Source: Grammothele lineata (lineage: Eukaryota; Basidiomycota; Agaricomycetes; Polyporales; Polyporaceae). Taken from it: a stretch of DNA of 64,000 nucleotides. This document shows positions 43,684 through 55,610 of this stretch, in pieces; within the stretch, counting starts at the first letter, position 1, and every line of letters begins with the position of its first letter. The stretch covers positions 496,001-560,000 of the forward strand of contig NDFF03000035.1 in the NCBI GenBank assembly GCA_002150815.3. The letters are read 5' to 3'. The notes under the pieces are model-generated. The model searched no databases and was not told the origin of the DNA. It saw only the letters and a program-made list of their open reading frames with translations. A program made the position numbers and the translations under genes.

Positions 43684-43944
43684 GTTGTCCGTGAGGATGC
43701 GTTGAGAGGCAGCGTCGACTCAGTGTTGCGCGTCGTCCCTTATCAAACCACCTACGACGGCTACAGCACGCATGAGGGAACGAACGAGCGCGTGCTTCCT
43801 GTCATTCTCACAGTATGCTCATCACGCGGTAGGTGCTGCAGCATCTTAAGAGCATGCGATGAATTGTATCAAGACCTCACAGTTCGTTCAAATCATTACG
43901 TTCCTGAAGCAACCAGACACACGACATTCCTCGCCCTCGGAGCC

Positions 43945-46014
43945 TCAAGGAAGCCCCAGGAAATGTGGAAGGAGCTTGCCGAAGTTAGGGGTACCCAGCC
44001 CGGTGACAGGGTCCCAGCCAGTCGTCGCCGGGAAGCCTTGAGTGCCGCAGCCAGGGTTCGAGCCGTTCCTGATGTCGTTGAACGCACTGGCGAACTTGTA
44101 CAGCTAATTGGACAGAGCATGAGAAGGAGAAATGCCACTCCAATAACCAAAAGATATGACGCACTGCAGGATTCACCCACCCCACCGGCCCTTTTCCGAT
44201 CTCCAGCCGTGCATCGTTGATAGCGGAAAGAATCGCCGCGAACGTCGGCGCAGACGCAGACGTGCCTGAGACCAACACGAGCTCGCCACTGATAGCGACC
44301 GAATAGTTGAGTCCGTTGGCAGAGACGTCGGGATACGCGCGGCTGGTCGCGTTGTACACGCTTGGGCTCGCGTACGGTGGTGGGTGCGCTTGGAGGAAGT
44401 GTGAAACCGCGGCGTCCTGGAACGAAGGGCGCGCGAAGACGTTCGAAAAACCGCCGCCGGACGGGAAGCGCTGGAAAACGGCACTCTCGGGGAAGGCGAC
44501 GGGTTGCCCGGGGACGACCTGGGTCGCACCGACGGAGACGGCATACGGGCACCCGCTTGGGAAAGTTGGACTAAAGCGAGTCCCGTTCACCACCTGATTC
44601 CCGTCTTCGTCCAAGCAGAGTTTGGACGGGCCGCTCACGCCGGCATCGCCTGAAGAGTAGACAAAGGTCATGCCCATAAGGCTGAGCTTGCCGTACTCGA
44701 CGCACTGGCGCTGCATGTAGAAGGGTGTAAGGTCGGCCTCTTGGTACGAGTAAGAGGTGGAGATAACGTATGCCGTCGGCTTCCCACCACAATCCTCCGG
44801 AGCCTGGGAGCCCCCGGGCAAAGGATCAGGGTAGGCGCCATCGAAATTGGGATCGTCGCCGCCTTCAAAGGTGCAGAACGAGCCGTCAAGCCCGTCGAGG
44901 AAGTTGTCAAACGAAGCGCCCTGAACTGTATCACCGACCTGGTATAAGAATACCGGCTGCTTCTTTCCGACAAGACCAAGGACGTATTGCAGATCGAGAC
45001 TAGATTCAGCAGTCTCGCCGGTGGAATTGAGGGTGCCACCGTCTATGCTGACGAGTTTCGGGCGCTCTCCAACCTGGCTCTGCGAATAGTTCCCGAAGAA
45101 TACGTCGAAGTCAGAAGGGGTATGCGTCTGCGGGCTGTATTCGACTTCGCACGCCAAAATGAGAGGAGTGCCGATGTCTGCAGAGGAAGGTCACATACCG
45201 ACGCCGACGGTGTTCTTCCTAGTGGCTTTGGGCTCGTAAACGAAGTCATACAAAGAACGCAGGCAAGCAAGCGTAATCGTTTCGTCGCAATGTGACACAT
45301 CCGTGAATATTTTCTAACAGAAGTGGACGATCAGCGGTAAAGCACAACTTCCCGAGAATATCGGGCGCTTACTTCGACAGCCCCGCCAACTTTCGGCGAC
45401 ACGCCAGCCATCCCAGCGCTCTTCGTAATAGACAAGCTGTCCCGGTCAACGAGGCCGTTCCGCACCGGCTTGACGTCGAAGTGCAGCGTGGGTGTGACGA
45501 CGTCGACGTGCGGCGCGACATGCGCGGGAAGACGGTATGCGCCCCCGCACGCGACGTGCGCGGCGCCGCCCGTCGCGTGCTCGTACACGAAGTACTCCGT
45601 CCCGAGCAGCCGCTCTGCCTCCGCAACAGTTACGTTCGCCGCGAGCCACGCGCCGCCCTTGCGGAGCGCGATCCGGTCCGGCGCGATGGAACCATCCTCG
45701 ACGAGCCATGTGCGCACGGCGTCTACGGACGCCGCGGCGGGGCGGAAGGTGCGCGCGACCTCGGCGGGGGTCCAGTGCTTGCCGTAGTTGGGCGAGTCGG
45801 GGTCCGCGACGTCCATGAGATACGTCTCGAGGTTGTGCAGGTTGGACTGGACGAGCCCGATGTTGAGAGGGAGGATTGTCGTGGGGTCCGCCCGCCGGAC
45901 GGGCGTCCAGCCGGTAGGAAGAGAGCGTCGCGACTCGTGTACGACTCGCTCAACAGGCGCGCGAGCCGCGCAGAGGACTGCCAAAGCGAGGACGGGGATA
46001 GTGAACGGTCGCAT
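43945..46014 (-). CDS. Sedolisin-family serine-carboxyl protease (S53), secreted
   Basis: Four exons (46014-45373, 45313-45199, 45144-44165, 44103-43945) encode 631 aa. An N-terminal signal peptide ([19 protein letters not shown]) is followed by the S53 propeptide (about residues 35-190). In the mature domain ESSLDLQY carries the Glu and Asp of the catalytic set, and SGTSASAP the catalytic Ser. The calcium site is represented by FNDIRNG ... [13 protein letters not shown] near the C-terminus. Such enzymes are tripeptidyl peptidases or endoproteases active at acid pH. All expected motifs are intact. Several N-glycosylation sequons (for example NATS, NGT) fit secretion. Confidence 0.92.
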
Positions 46015-47281
46015 CTGAAGAGTAGACGGGGTGTCCGACGAGCCCTGCGCCGCGAACGAGTGTTCTATAAGTCATACGGGAACGTTCAAGGAACCGGCGA
46101 AGATTGACGGCATAGAAGCCGCGGAGCGCATCTTTGCGGTACCAGAATCCGGTGCGGAGTTCCTATAGTCCGCCTTCGCCACCGACAGCAAAGCTCGCGC
46201 GCGGGTATTACTCTCATCGTCGATGCAGGCTTCTAGTGGGGTTTGTAAATCATCGTGTCGTAGGCAGAACAGGGAAGATATACTACGAACCTTACGCGCG
46301 AGAAATGGCCACAGATTGGGCCAAGAGATGCTGTGTAAGACGTGAGGGAACTTGTGTAATGGAAGCACCACAGCCCTTGAGTCAACATACTAACATCGTC
46401 CTCCCGCACGATATCCGCCGTGTAGAAAAGATTTGTGTATGTCGTGTTAACGAAAGCGCAAATTAGCCCCGATGTCCCCGTGCCCTGTCGAGAAGTTGAC
46501 GGGGAACCGTACGGCATTACGCCGACGGGAGTCCGTAGGAAGAATTTCTTGGACTTGTCGACGCCCAAGATAATGGTATTCACGTTGGGAGTTGCACACA
46601 ATGAGCGTAGAAAAGACGGCCTTGCTTCTGCTCATTGTAAACATCTCGTGTCATTACGAACCCTGAAGGGGCTCAAGAGCAGAACATACCGGCCTGACCA
46701 CCGCGCGGCGTGTAGAGCCATTATTGCAACGATGGCCCTGTGACGCCCGGTGGAAGTTGTATAGAAGCTGCCATTGTCTCAACTCCGACATTTCAGCCGC
46801 GGCCAGAGTGCGGTGATTGACAGGACCGCCGTCCCTAAGCACGAGGTCACCATGGAGGTCATACCATTACACGGCACGCGAGCATGACAGGCCGGAGAAC
46901 CGCGTCGATCTAAGAGGATGATCCATGTCAGAACGGGTTTCAACATCAAGAGAAAGCCTGTACCTAACTTAAAAGAGATAGGATTCAAAAAGAGACCGAG
47001 CACAGCGAAAAGGAAGGCTCAGCGGGAAGCACATAAGAGAAGAAACACACAATGGTTGATTAAAGGTACAGAAACGACGTGAGGATTGTTGACGGCTACA
47101 TCAGATGGGTCTAGCCAGCGCGAACGCGTCTAAGTAGTGCAACAGAGAGGTATACAATACGTGCAAGACAGAACCTGACAGCGTCATATGATGAGGATGC
47201 GTGGTGGGTCACGCCGTGTAGGATGGATGGGGTCATGATGGAGGTCATTAAAGGGAGGGGAGAGTAAAAGCGGAGTAGACA
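46015..47281. other. Intergenic, no supported gene
   Basis: Holds the protease promoter (minus strand) and the 3' untranslated part of ZUO1. Short frames only. Confidence 0.5.
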
Positions 47282-48734
47282 CTACGCGGCCTCACCGCCC
47301 TCCGCAGCACGCTGAGCTCGCCTGGCCTTCTTCGCAGCGTTCGCGGCAGCGGCCTTCGCCTTCTTGGCCTCTGCGCGAGCAACCTTTGGGAGATCACCCT
47401 CATCAGCATAATGCAGAGGGAGAGCTACAGGACGACGCACCTTGTCCTCCTCTTCCTTCTTCTTCGCCTCCTCCTCCGCCTTCTTCTTGTCCTCTTCCGC
47501 CTTCTGCTTCGCACTCATCGCGCCGTTAGCACCTGTCTTGTTCTTCTTTTTCGCCTCGCGAGCTTCCTTCTCCTCCTGCTTGATACGCTTGATGCGCGGG
47601 TCGATGGAAAGCGCAGCGTCAACGAGGCCACGCAGACGGGCGGTGTCCTCCTTCTTGCGCCTCGCGCGCTCCGACTTGTTCTTCTTCTCAGTGTACCGTT
47701 TATCATCACGGCTGTGTACAAACGCGTCAGCAACGACCAACAGACAGAAGACGGTTCACACTCACTTGTCACTGCCCTCGTTCACCTCCTTGTCCAAGTA
47801 CTCGAAACTCCTCCAGCTATCGAAGTTGTACCAGAAGTCGTAGAAGCCTTCAACCTTCTCCTTCGGGTCGTCGTACGCGCCGAGCATCGGTACAGGCTGC
47901 TTTTTGCTGAAACGTGCCTCGCGCTCGAAGACGGGGCCAAACGCCTGGAAGAAGTATTTGTCGGGGTTCTTGTGCTTGGTGACCTGCGACGCAGTCGGGG
48001 TGTCCTGTTCGAGATCGTCATAGTACGGGTCGACGGAATCGAACTGGCGGCGGCGCTCTGGGTGGGTGAGAACCTCGAACGCTTTTTGAATGCATTTGAA
48101 GAACGCATCGTCGTTGCTGTCGCCAACTGCACCGGCCTTTTTGTCGGGATGGTGCTTAAGGACCTTTTTCCGGTCTGCAGGTGAGGGGAGGAACCACTGA
48201 GTCTATGCGGACACATTGCTGCCGATTGAATGATACGTACGTGCGATCTTGATTTGCTCCTCGGTGGCCCGGTACCGAAGATGCGAAAGACCCAGGACAG
48301 CGTAGTGGTCTTGTTTCTGGGTGCATCTCTTTGTGAGGATGCGCCCCTCACCAGCCGATATGAGGACGTACTTTCCACTCCTTCGGATCGAGCATTAGCA
48401 GATCCTCCGTCTCTTCCTCGTCGCCCACGCCGAGATCATCCTCGACCGCACTGCCGTTCCCGTTCAATGCCGCTAGCCTCTTCTGCTCCTCTTCGGTGTG
48501 CTTGTCGTGCTCCTCAAACGTCAGATTGTGTACCGCCCTCCGTACGTGTGCAAGGTATGCCTGACCAGCCGGAAGCAGCCTCCGCTCGACCAAAGCTTCG
48601 CATTCATTCAGCCTAGCACGCTTCGAATAGATCTACCGATACTCACGCGAAACGGACTTGCCCGACGCCGCGGGGGGCGTCCAGCTGGCAGGAAGTGGTG
48701 TGGGGACGACGGGGAGCTCAACGACGTTGGCCAT
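47282..48734 (-). CDS. ZUO1: Zuotin, ribosome-associated J-domain chaperone
   Basis: Exons 48734-48647, 48595-48372, 48316-48241, 48174-47766 and 47711-47282 encode 408 aa (yeast Zuo1 is 433). The N-terminus (MANVVELPVVPTPLPASW) is followed by the J domain, with DHYAVLGLSHLRY and the HPD motif in KVLKHHPDKKA. The zuotin homology domain follows (FYDFWYNFDSWRSFEYLD, then DDKRYTEKKNKSERARRKK), and a charged Lys/Ala/Glu-rich C-terminus. Zuo1 pairs with an atypical Hsp70 (Ssz1) on the ribosome to stimulate Ssb and aid nascent-chain folding. The first two introns end in less usual acceptors (GAAG, CCAG) chosen by phase. Confidence 0.92.
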
Positions 48735-49317
48735 CGTGTCTTTTGGGGGAGGTAAAGGGAGCAAGGGCTGCAGACGGCCTCGACGCTCTCTCTTCCTCGA
48801 CGCGGCCAGAAAATTTCCCAGTCGCCGGGCAGGAGTCTGCGTTCGCCGGATATGGCAGGCGGCACGACGGGCGATGCTGGTGCCGCGCCTGTGCACCACG
48901 CCCCCGTGAAATTCACGTGACTATGTTGGTCTCGCGACGCGTCGCTGAGTCAGCTTGTCGCCTTTGTCCTCATTCACTGGCAATCCGCGTTGGCTCCATT
49001 CCACACCGGGCAACCTCAACACATTCTATTCCTCTACAATCTTCCGACCACCGCTCTGCATTTTCTCAGACGTCACGCAGTCAAAGTCATGACTGCTGAG
49101 AACACCGTTCTCAAGGATAGGGCCTTGCACACCGGTCAGCCAATAGGCCACACGGCCGTAGTACAATCGCCAAGCTCCGAAGCTCCTTCAAAACCCAGGT
49201 CAAAGCTGCTTGATGTTCTTGATGCTCAAATACCGCAATGGCTCGCAGGTCCACCTACATCTCACTCTCTCCTCGCCGCCACTGCTTCCCACAATACCCG
49301 TACCTCTCCTCTCACGT
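48735..49317. promoter_or_regulatory. Bidirectional promoter, ZUO1 / exonuclease
   Basis: 583 bp between the divergent starts of ZUO1 and the exonuclease gene. A CCAAT box (GCCAATAGG) lies at about 49140. Confidence 0.4.
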
Positions 49318-51001
49318 ATGATACGTCTTACTCTTGCACGCCGTCTGCTGTACTCACGTAGTACAAGCGCACGTTCTTTAATGACACAGACGATACCTAC
49401 GCTTGAAATGGCTAGTCCCCTAGTCTCCCCTGCGCCGCCTCCGGCCGTGACCCCCACCGCTTCGAACAAGAAGTCCACCGATCGGGCACCTGCGCTGCAT
49501 AGGACGCGCAGCGACATCGAGAACCTCCCGGTTGACGAGTTCGCCCCATCAACCTCGGCTCAACCCGTGGACAATGCAAACGCGCCTCGACCCGCTCCAA
49601 CTGTAGGACTCTACTCATACAAGCAGTATCCTCCTTCGCCTGCCGTTGTGTACACTCGCGACGAAGCGGAAGCCGATGAGATGGTGCAACTGTTGAAAGG
49701 CCCGCTTGGTTTTGACCTCGAATGGGTCGTTACCTTCCGTCGTGGAAAGACTCCCATGGAGCGCCGCACCGCGCTCGTGCAGCTTTCCGACGCGCGCATG
49801 ATCTTGCTAGTGCAAGTTAGTGCGATGAAGCGATTCCCCCCAGGCGTCAAGGTATGTGAATCGAGTTGGTGCTCTTACTCCACCCACTGATATTCCTCAC
49901 CCCCAGGCTGTACTCGAAGATAGCAGCGTCCTGAAAATGGGAGCGAACATCAAGAGTAAGCACGAGTGGCGTCGACTGCTTATCTCCCCTCTGCTCACGT
50001 TTATCGCTCTCGATAGATGACGGTCAGAAACTCTTTCGTGACTATGGTCTACTCTGTGCTGGCCTCCTCGAGCTCGGCACCCTCGCTCGTCAAGTCGATC
50101 CCTCATGCCCCTTCTCCCGCTCGATCACCGCGCTCGCTCGGGTTGTCGAGCATTACACCGGGAAGACGCTCAACAAGGGCAAAGTCCGCGTGAGCAACTG
50201 GGAGTCCAAGTTGTCGCAGGAGCAGATCACGTACGCTGCCAACGATGCGCACTGCGCCTTGTCTGTGTACAACAAGATCCTAGAGCTCGCGAAGGTGCAC
50301 GGATCTGAAGTCAATGCTAGCACGTATGCGGCCGATCTGGCCAAGGAGTATCGCGCAAAGACCTCCACTGCCGCTCCCGTCGCGCCGCCTGTTGCGCAAG
50401 CTCCTACATCATCCACCGACTCGTCAAGTGCTGCTTCCGCAGACTCCAGCGAAGCAAGTTCCTCAACATCCACAGAGCCATCGCAGCAAGGCTCCAGCCT
50501 GACCTCTCGCGAGATGCTTCATCGCGGCCTCGTCCACTCTGCCAACGTTCTCGAACACGTCGAAGTCACCGAACGCGCCACGGGAAAAGGCCAGACAGCG
50601 ACCCCAGAAGCGCGAGTTCCTTTCGTTCCGGCTGCCCCCGTTGACGAGCCTCCGATGCCCCGCGAGCCGCCACGCCCTCAGCACATGCGTGCGTACCGGC
50701 TTTGGCACCATCGTGACATGCCGCTGCACGACATCTGTGCGACGCTGAGAAGCAAGGAGAACCCGCTCGCAGAGAGTACTGTGATGTAAGTCGTTTTTCA
50801 AGGGCCCGTGTTCGCTCGCGCTGTGATGCAAGGCTGATGTGCCGGTGGAATAGATCGTACGTCGTATGTGCTCTACGGGCGGATCCCAGGCTGCCGTACT
50901 CGATGGATCGCCTCAAGGCGTTCGTCCAGCAAGAGGCGGGCTCGTGGCAGCGCCATAGAGCTTGGATCCTAGAGCAGGACGGGTACAAGAAGAAGGCTTA
51001 A
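49318..51001 (+). CDS. WRN-type 3'-5' exonuclease with C-terminal helical domain
   Basis: Exons 49318-49851, 49907-49955, 50017-50785 and 50854-51001 encode 499 aa. The DEDDy exonuclease motifs are FDLEW (Exo I), GANIKNDGQKL (Exo II) and YAANDAHCAL (Exo III), all with catalytic residues in place. The N-terminus (MIRLTLARRLLYSRSTSARS) is Arg/Ser-rich with no acidic residues, which could be a mitochondrial presequence. A Ser/Ala linker follows the nuclease, then a helical C-terminus with LHDICATLRSKENPLAESTV, resembling the helix-turn-helix at the end of some RecQ helicases. It probably trims DNA 3' ends. No helicase is fused. Confidence 0.88.
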
Positions 51002-51532
51002 CGCCCTGGAGAAGGATTTATGAGTATGCGGCGACGGTATCTATTTCGACTTGTATTTCTTGTTTCTTGAATATATAGCTTGTACCAGGACCAACCTCTT
51101 GAGGCCGGAAGCAGGCGTTCCCACCTTTCAGTACAAAATGGCAACGTCTCCTGCATGCTGGCACCTGGGTCACCAGGTATGTGATGTACGTCATGTGCCG
51201 TACTGTCTACCATCCACAAGCACCCACAACCGGTATTCCTCCGATCGGAACTACATGCTTCAAGGCTCATCGAATTTGTCTTGTGTACTCAATTCAAGGC
51301 CATCGATAAACACGCTTCTTTCAGGTGCCCCCGCGGATGGGCAACAGTGCATGGAACTTCATCGACTTCATCAGTGGGCGCGCATTCTCACCGTCCTTCC
51401 TTCGGGACGACACCATGCGCGTACAGGGCTGTCTGCAGCTCTATCTCCAGAAGTAGACATGATGTCTACGTTTTGCACCGTCGTCTCCGCCCCCTTCACT
51501 CACATTCCTTCTTCCATCTCTGACAGTGTCCC
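51002..51532. other. Intergenic, no supported gene
   Basis: Short frames only; holds the exonuclease 3' end and the promoter of the membrane-protein gene that follows. Confidence 0.45.
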
Positions 51533-52804
51533 ATGCCCCAGGAGAGAGACAGCACTTTAAGCAGCGACGTCGTCGTGGATAGCTCCGATGTCGGCCGTAT
51601 ACGCTACATCGATCCCCCAGAAGCCGATGGCTTCGTCTACACCTGGCGTCATGAAGGGAATGCCGAATGCCTCCAGCCAGGCTGCAGTGCGATGTTCACC
51701 TTCCAAGGTACGTGACGGCATGCAGCCCTTTCGTTTGAGCCATTATATGTTGAGGTACTTACATCCCACATTCTGCAGGCACTCAGGTCGCGGTATACGG
51801 ATACGAGCCGTACACCGTCAGCGAGACCCAACTGTGGTCGTCATACACTATCGATGGCGTGAACAACGTTACGCACATCTCGGGTACACGCGAGGCATCG
51901 AACGTACTTTACTTCCGGTCGGACGAGATGCCGTTTGGCCAGCACACGCTGAATATCTACGTCGGATACGCCGAGGACGACGCAGCGTACTACTTGGACC
52001 GGATCGAGTATAACACCACGTCTGGCGCGGACGCTGCGTCTTCTTCCACAAGCCAGTCGTCCTCGGCCTCTTCCACGTCGTCCCAGCCAAGCACGTCGAA
52101 CTCCATCGCTCAGGCTACCGAAACGTCATCTGGTGGCTCAGGAGCAAGCTCTACATCCGTCGGCGCGATCATTGGTGGTATCACCGCCGGAGTGGTGGCG
52201 CTCCTAGTTGCCGCTTTCCTCCTTTATCAATGGTGCCGTCGGCGCACCTTCCAAAGAGACCCAATCCGCGAGAACCCCATGTTCGCGGAGAAGGGACAAG
52301 GTATGTTTCGCTCACTCTGCATAGTTCCTCCACTCACAGTCCTTCTCTATGATAGACGTCTTCGCCCCTGCTCATCAGTCCGAGCAGGGCTCTCCTCCGC
52401 CCAACTCAGCATTCTCCTTCGAGTCAACCACTATGCCTGGTTCCCCTCCCGGGAGCCCGGGTATCGCGCACGCCTCGAATATGGCTGATGCACAGCAAGC
52501 GTATCTCCAAGTCTCTTCGGCGACTTCGTCACATTCTCACGGCGGCAGCGCGGGCTCGATGTACGAGATGTTGCAAACTGGGAGTTTGGCGACAGGTCGA
52601 GACTCACAGAGCTCTCCGACGCCATACGGCCCACGCTCCGTTCTGAGGGGCGAAAAGGACCGGACGTACCTCACTCTTGCGGGCACCTCGGCCGCGAGTG
52701 ATAGAGGAGGGTCTATCGAGCTTGATGGGCAGGCGCGAGGTGCATACACGGTTCCTGGAGTGCCCCTAGGGACGGCAGGATCGCCGCCCGGGTACGCGCC
52801 TTGA
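51533..52804 (+). CDS. Single-pass membrane protein with beta-rich ectodomain, paralog 1
   Basis: Exons 51533-51707, 51779-52300 and 52356-52804 encode 381 aa. The N-terminal region (IRYIDPPEAD, then QVAVYGYE, SSYTIDG, PFGQHTLNIYV, YYLDRIEYN) looks like a lectin-like beta-sandwich, followed by a Ser/Thr-rich stalk suited to O-glycosylation. One transmembrane helix (VGAIIGGITAGVVALLVAAF) and a basic stop-transfer (CRRRTFQR) precede a Pro/Ser-rich tail. No signal peptide is evident, so an upstream start or signal-anchor topology is possible. The layout is typical of a large Agaricomycete family. The paralog lies 0.6 kb downstream. Ligand unknown. Confidence 0.75.
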
Positions 52805-53393
52805 GGCGGGCATACTTCACTTTCTGTGTGTTGCCCCTTGCCAAGCATATGCACGGGCGAGCCTGGACGCGAGGCTGTTCCGATTGACTTCGACTTCCAT
52901 TTCTTCCAGGGCCCCCTTTGTCACTTATAGTACTTGCTTTCCTGTCCAACAGTCCAACTGGGCTGCTCTGTTGAATGTCTACATCTGAATCTATCGTCAC
53001 GATATTGGAATTCATTATTCCTGTAGTATGAGTGCGTTCATGCTCGATGAAGGATAATACCACATTGCTGGTATCGCTTGGCGTCTGAAATCGCCGCACC
53101 TCCCGCGGCCTTCCTCTGGCACTGTCTACCCACATGCGCCCACAAAGCTGATTCATATCTGCTGCCTCCTGTAATCCCGGGGTTCTTCCTGCGCACGATC
53201 ACACATGTGGTGTTCGAGGGGCACAGATTCTTTGGTGCCTTCGCGACAGACTTCTCGGTACATGCGCTGCCCCTGCGGCACCCTCACATAATGTCTCTGT
53301 CCCGACTCCTCCCCATCCCCGTCCTGGCCAAGGACTCTCCTATCCCAGGACGAACTCCATCGTTCAGAACCCTTCAACTCCTACTATCTTTTC
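52805..53393. other. Intergenic between tandem paralogs
   Basis: No gene supported. Confidence 0.45.
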
Positions 53394-54551
53394 ATGGCTG
53401 GAGTACATCTGAACAATACGCCCAGCGGCGACTTCATCATAGACGACGCCAACCTCGATCAGATCCGCTACATACCTGCAACGCAGGTCTCGACGGTGTC
53501 AAATCCAGTCAACGGGAACTGGTCGCACGGGTCAATCGACTTCAGATACTATCAAACGACCTGCTCTGAGTGCGACGCAGCGGGATGTAGTATCATTTTC
53601 CCTTTCACAGGTATGATTGCCTTCATCTGTTTTGACATGAAGCCTCGATTTGAATATTCGTCGTAGGAACACGCGTAGCCGTATTCGGCGCGGTCCTCAA
53701 CACGACCAACGTTTTCTCGCTATACAGCATCGATGGAGGGGAGACGATCGTCTTCGCATCCGATCCCGGCCCCAACCGCACCGAATTCTGGGGAATCGAG
53801 TTCTTTCGCTCAAGGGACATGCCTCTCGCGGCGCATACCCTGACGATCAATGTCACGGGCGCATCTGAACGGGGACCATACCTGCTAGATTGGATCGAGT
53901 ACAACGCTACATCTCCGCCATCCACTTCTTCGCTGCATATGACGGGTTCTACGTCATCAGCGCCTGCGGCGGGAGTAGCGAAGAGCGATTCGGTACCAAC
54001 AGGCGCAATCGTCGGGGGCGCGGTTGGTGCTCTAGTTCTTGCGTCGATATTCTTTGCAGGATTCCTGGTCCTGCGGAGCAGACGTAGAAGAGACCAGGCG
54101 AGCAACGCAATAAGCGCAAGCTTCTATGGTGATTCAGCCTTTAATTTCAATGATTTATGGGCGGTGCTTACGTTCGGCAGGTGCAATGCCATCTGGGAGA
54201 TCTGCAGCTGACGAGCCGCACAGCGGCGGTATTGACCAAGTGGCAGGACTATCATCAAGGATGGTGGAGGTACACCAAGGTGCCTTTACTGAGGGCTGCA
54301 CTTCCTCAGGGACGGAATATCTCCCCTTAGCCTCTGGCACCATTCCTTCGCCGCCGCAGCGAACGAGCGTCGAAACGAGTGGTGGAGCATCGACCCGGGC
54401 CGCTCTGGTGCGATCGCAGGTTCAGCGCTATTCGGAAAAATCGACACCTTCTCGTTTCGGGGATGAACCCTCATCCATTCGTTCCAGGGAGGTGGAGGAA
54501 GCTGTGGTATTGGGTGGGATTAGCGACGCACTGCCTGAATACATGCCCTGA
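53394..54551 (+). CDS. Single-pass membrane protein with beta-rich ectodomain, paralog 2
   Basis: Exons 53394-53610, 53667-54128 and 54181-54551 encode 349 aa. The order matches paralog 1 (51533-52804): ectodomain (DQIRYIPATQ, TRVAVFGAV, FSLYSIDGGE, AAHTLTINVTG, YLLDWIEYNAT), a short Ser/Thr/Pro stalk, a helix (GAIVGGAVGALVLASIFFAG), a basic RSRRRR stop and a Ser-rich tail. Both introns have the same phase as in paralog 1. The first exon carries several Cys (TTCSECDAAGC) where paralog 1 has fewer. Function unknown. Confidence 0.75.
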
Positions 54552-55610
54552 CCGAGAACGCTGGTGACCTGACTTGTTAACGCGAGCCTGGCGCGGGGAC
54601 CCCGACACGAACCATACGACTCTATTCTCCGTACGAGCGACGGATGAGGCGGCACCGGTGGTGTGTCCACAGGAGCGACAGATGAGACTCAGGTACTAAT
54701 GAACATAGCACTGTAATGTTAAGTTTAGTACGTTCGATTTGAAGAAGTTCAAGCTCAAGCTTCAAGGGAGTTTGTGCCAGCTGAGGTATCGGAGCGCCGG
54801 AGAACGAAATGTGAAAGAGCAACTTGAAACTCCGCTGTGGCTGATGTGGATTTCGGGCGTGCCGGGAATCGGGATTATCATTGACCGCGATCATCATATG
54901 TTTGCGCTCAGCTCAGCGTCATTCCGGATCCATCGCTGCACGCCTCAGGCTCGTCAGTCAACACACCTCGTTGCACGCCTTCGCATGAGAACCCGCTAGG
55001 AAGCGCGAATCCAGCCCCAGCCGGGGCGTGGCATCTGCCGTCCAGACTCTAGAATAAGCTCATTTCTCTGATATGTATTGCGCATTTCCTGCCTAGCTAC
55101 TGGGAACTTGCTGTCACCAGCAGCACGTCCTGTCGCCCCTGGCAGGGCATGCTGATATATCTGGAAGGGCGTGTTCACCAGGAACGGTATGTCCATCTCC
55201 GGCCTTCAGTTCCAGCGTGCACTGGCAAAACGATGTAGGCATGGATGTTAACCAGCCATGTGGCCGACATGAGGTGAGCTCTGACGTGTATTTATGCTCA
55301 GACTTTCCTTGACGACACTCTTTTCCGTCCCTGCCAGCACGACGTAAACCTTCACCACGCCTTCGTATGCATGCACGGAAGCGTCCGGAAGCGCAGACCT
55401 GCCTCGTGTGAGAAGCCTGACAATGTCAGCACCATAATAGGCTCGTCGAGCATCCGTCATGACATGGCCGCGAGGCTGGGCCGTAGGAACTTTTGCGGCC
55501 TTTTTAATGGCCGTGGGGCTTCCCCAACGCTTCTCTTCCTCCACCCTCCGTCTGCGTTTTAAACTCTCCGCGCAGGCACCCCGGTGCTCGGCCGTCTACA
55601 CCTATCTTCC
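54552..55610. other. Intergenic, no supported gene
   Basis: About 1 kb with short frames only; the desaturase promoter lies at its right end. Confidence 0.45.

Noticed and set aside
45199..45313. Apparent frameshift in exon 2 of the sedolisin gene
   Set aside because: It came from my own miscopying of a repeated TTGC unit; on re-reading, the exon is in frame and encodes [12 protein letters not shown].
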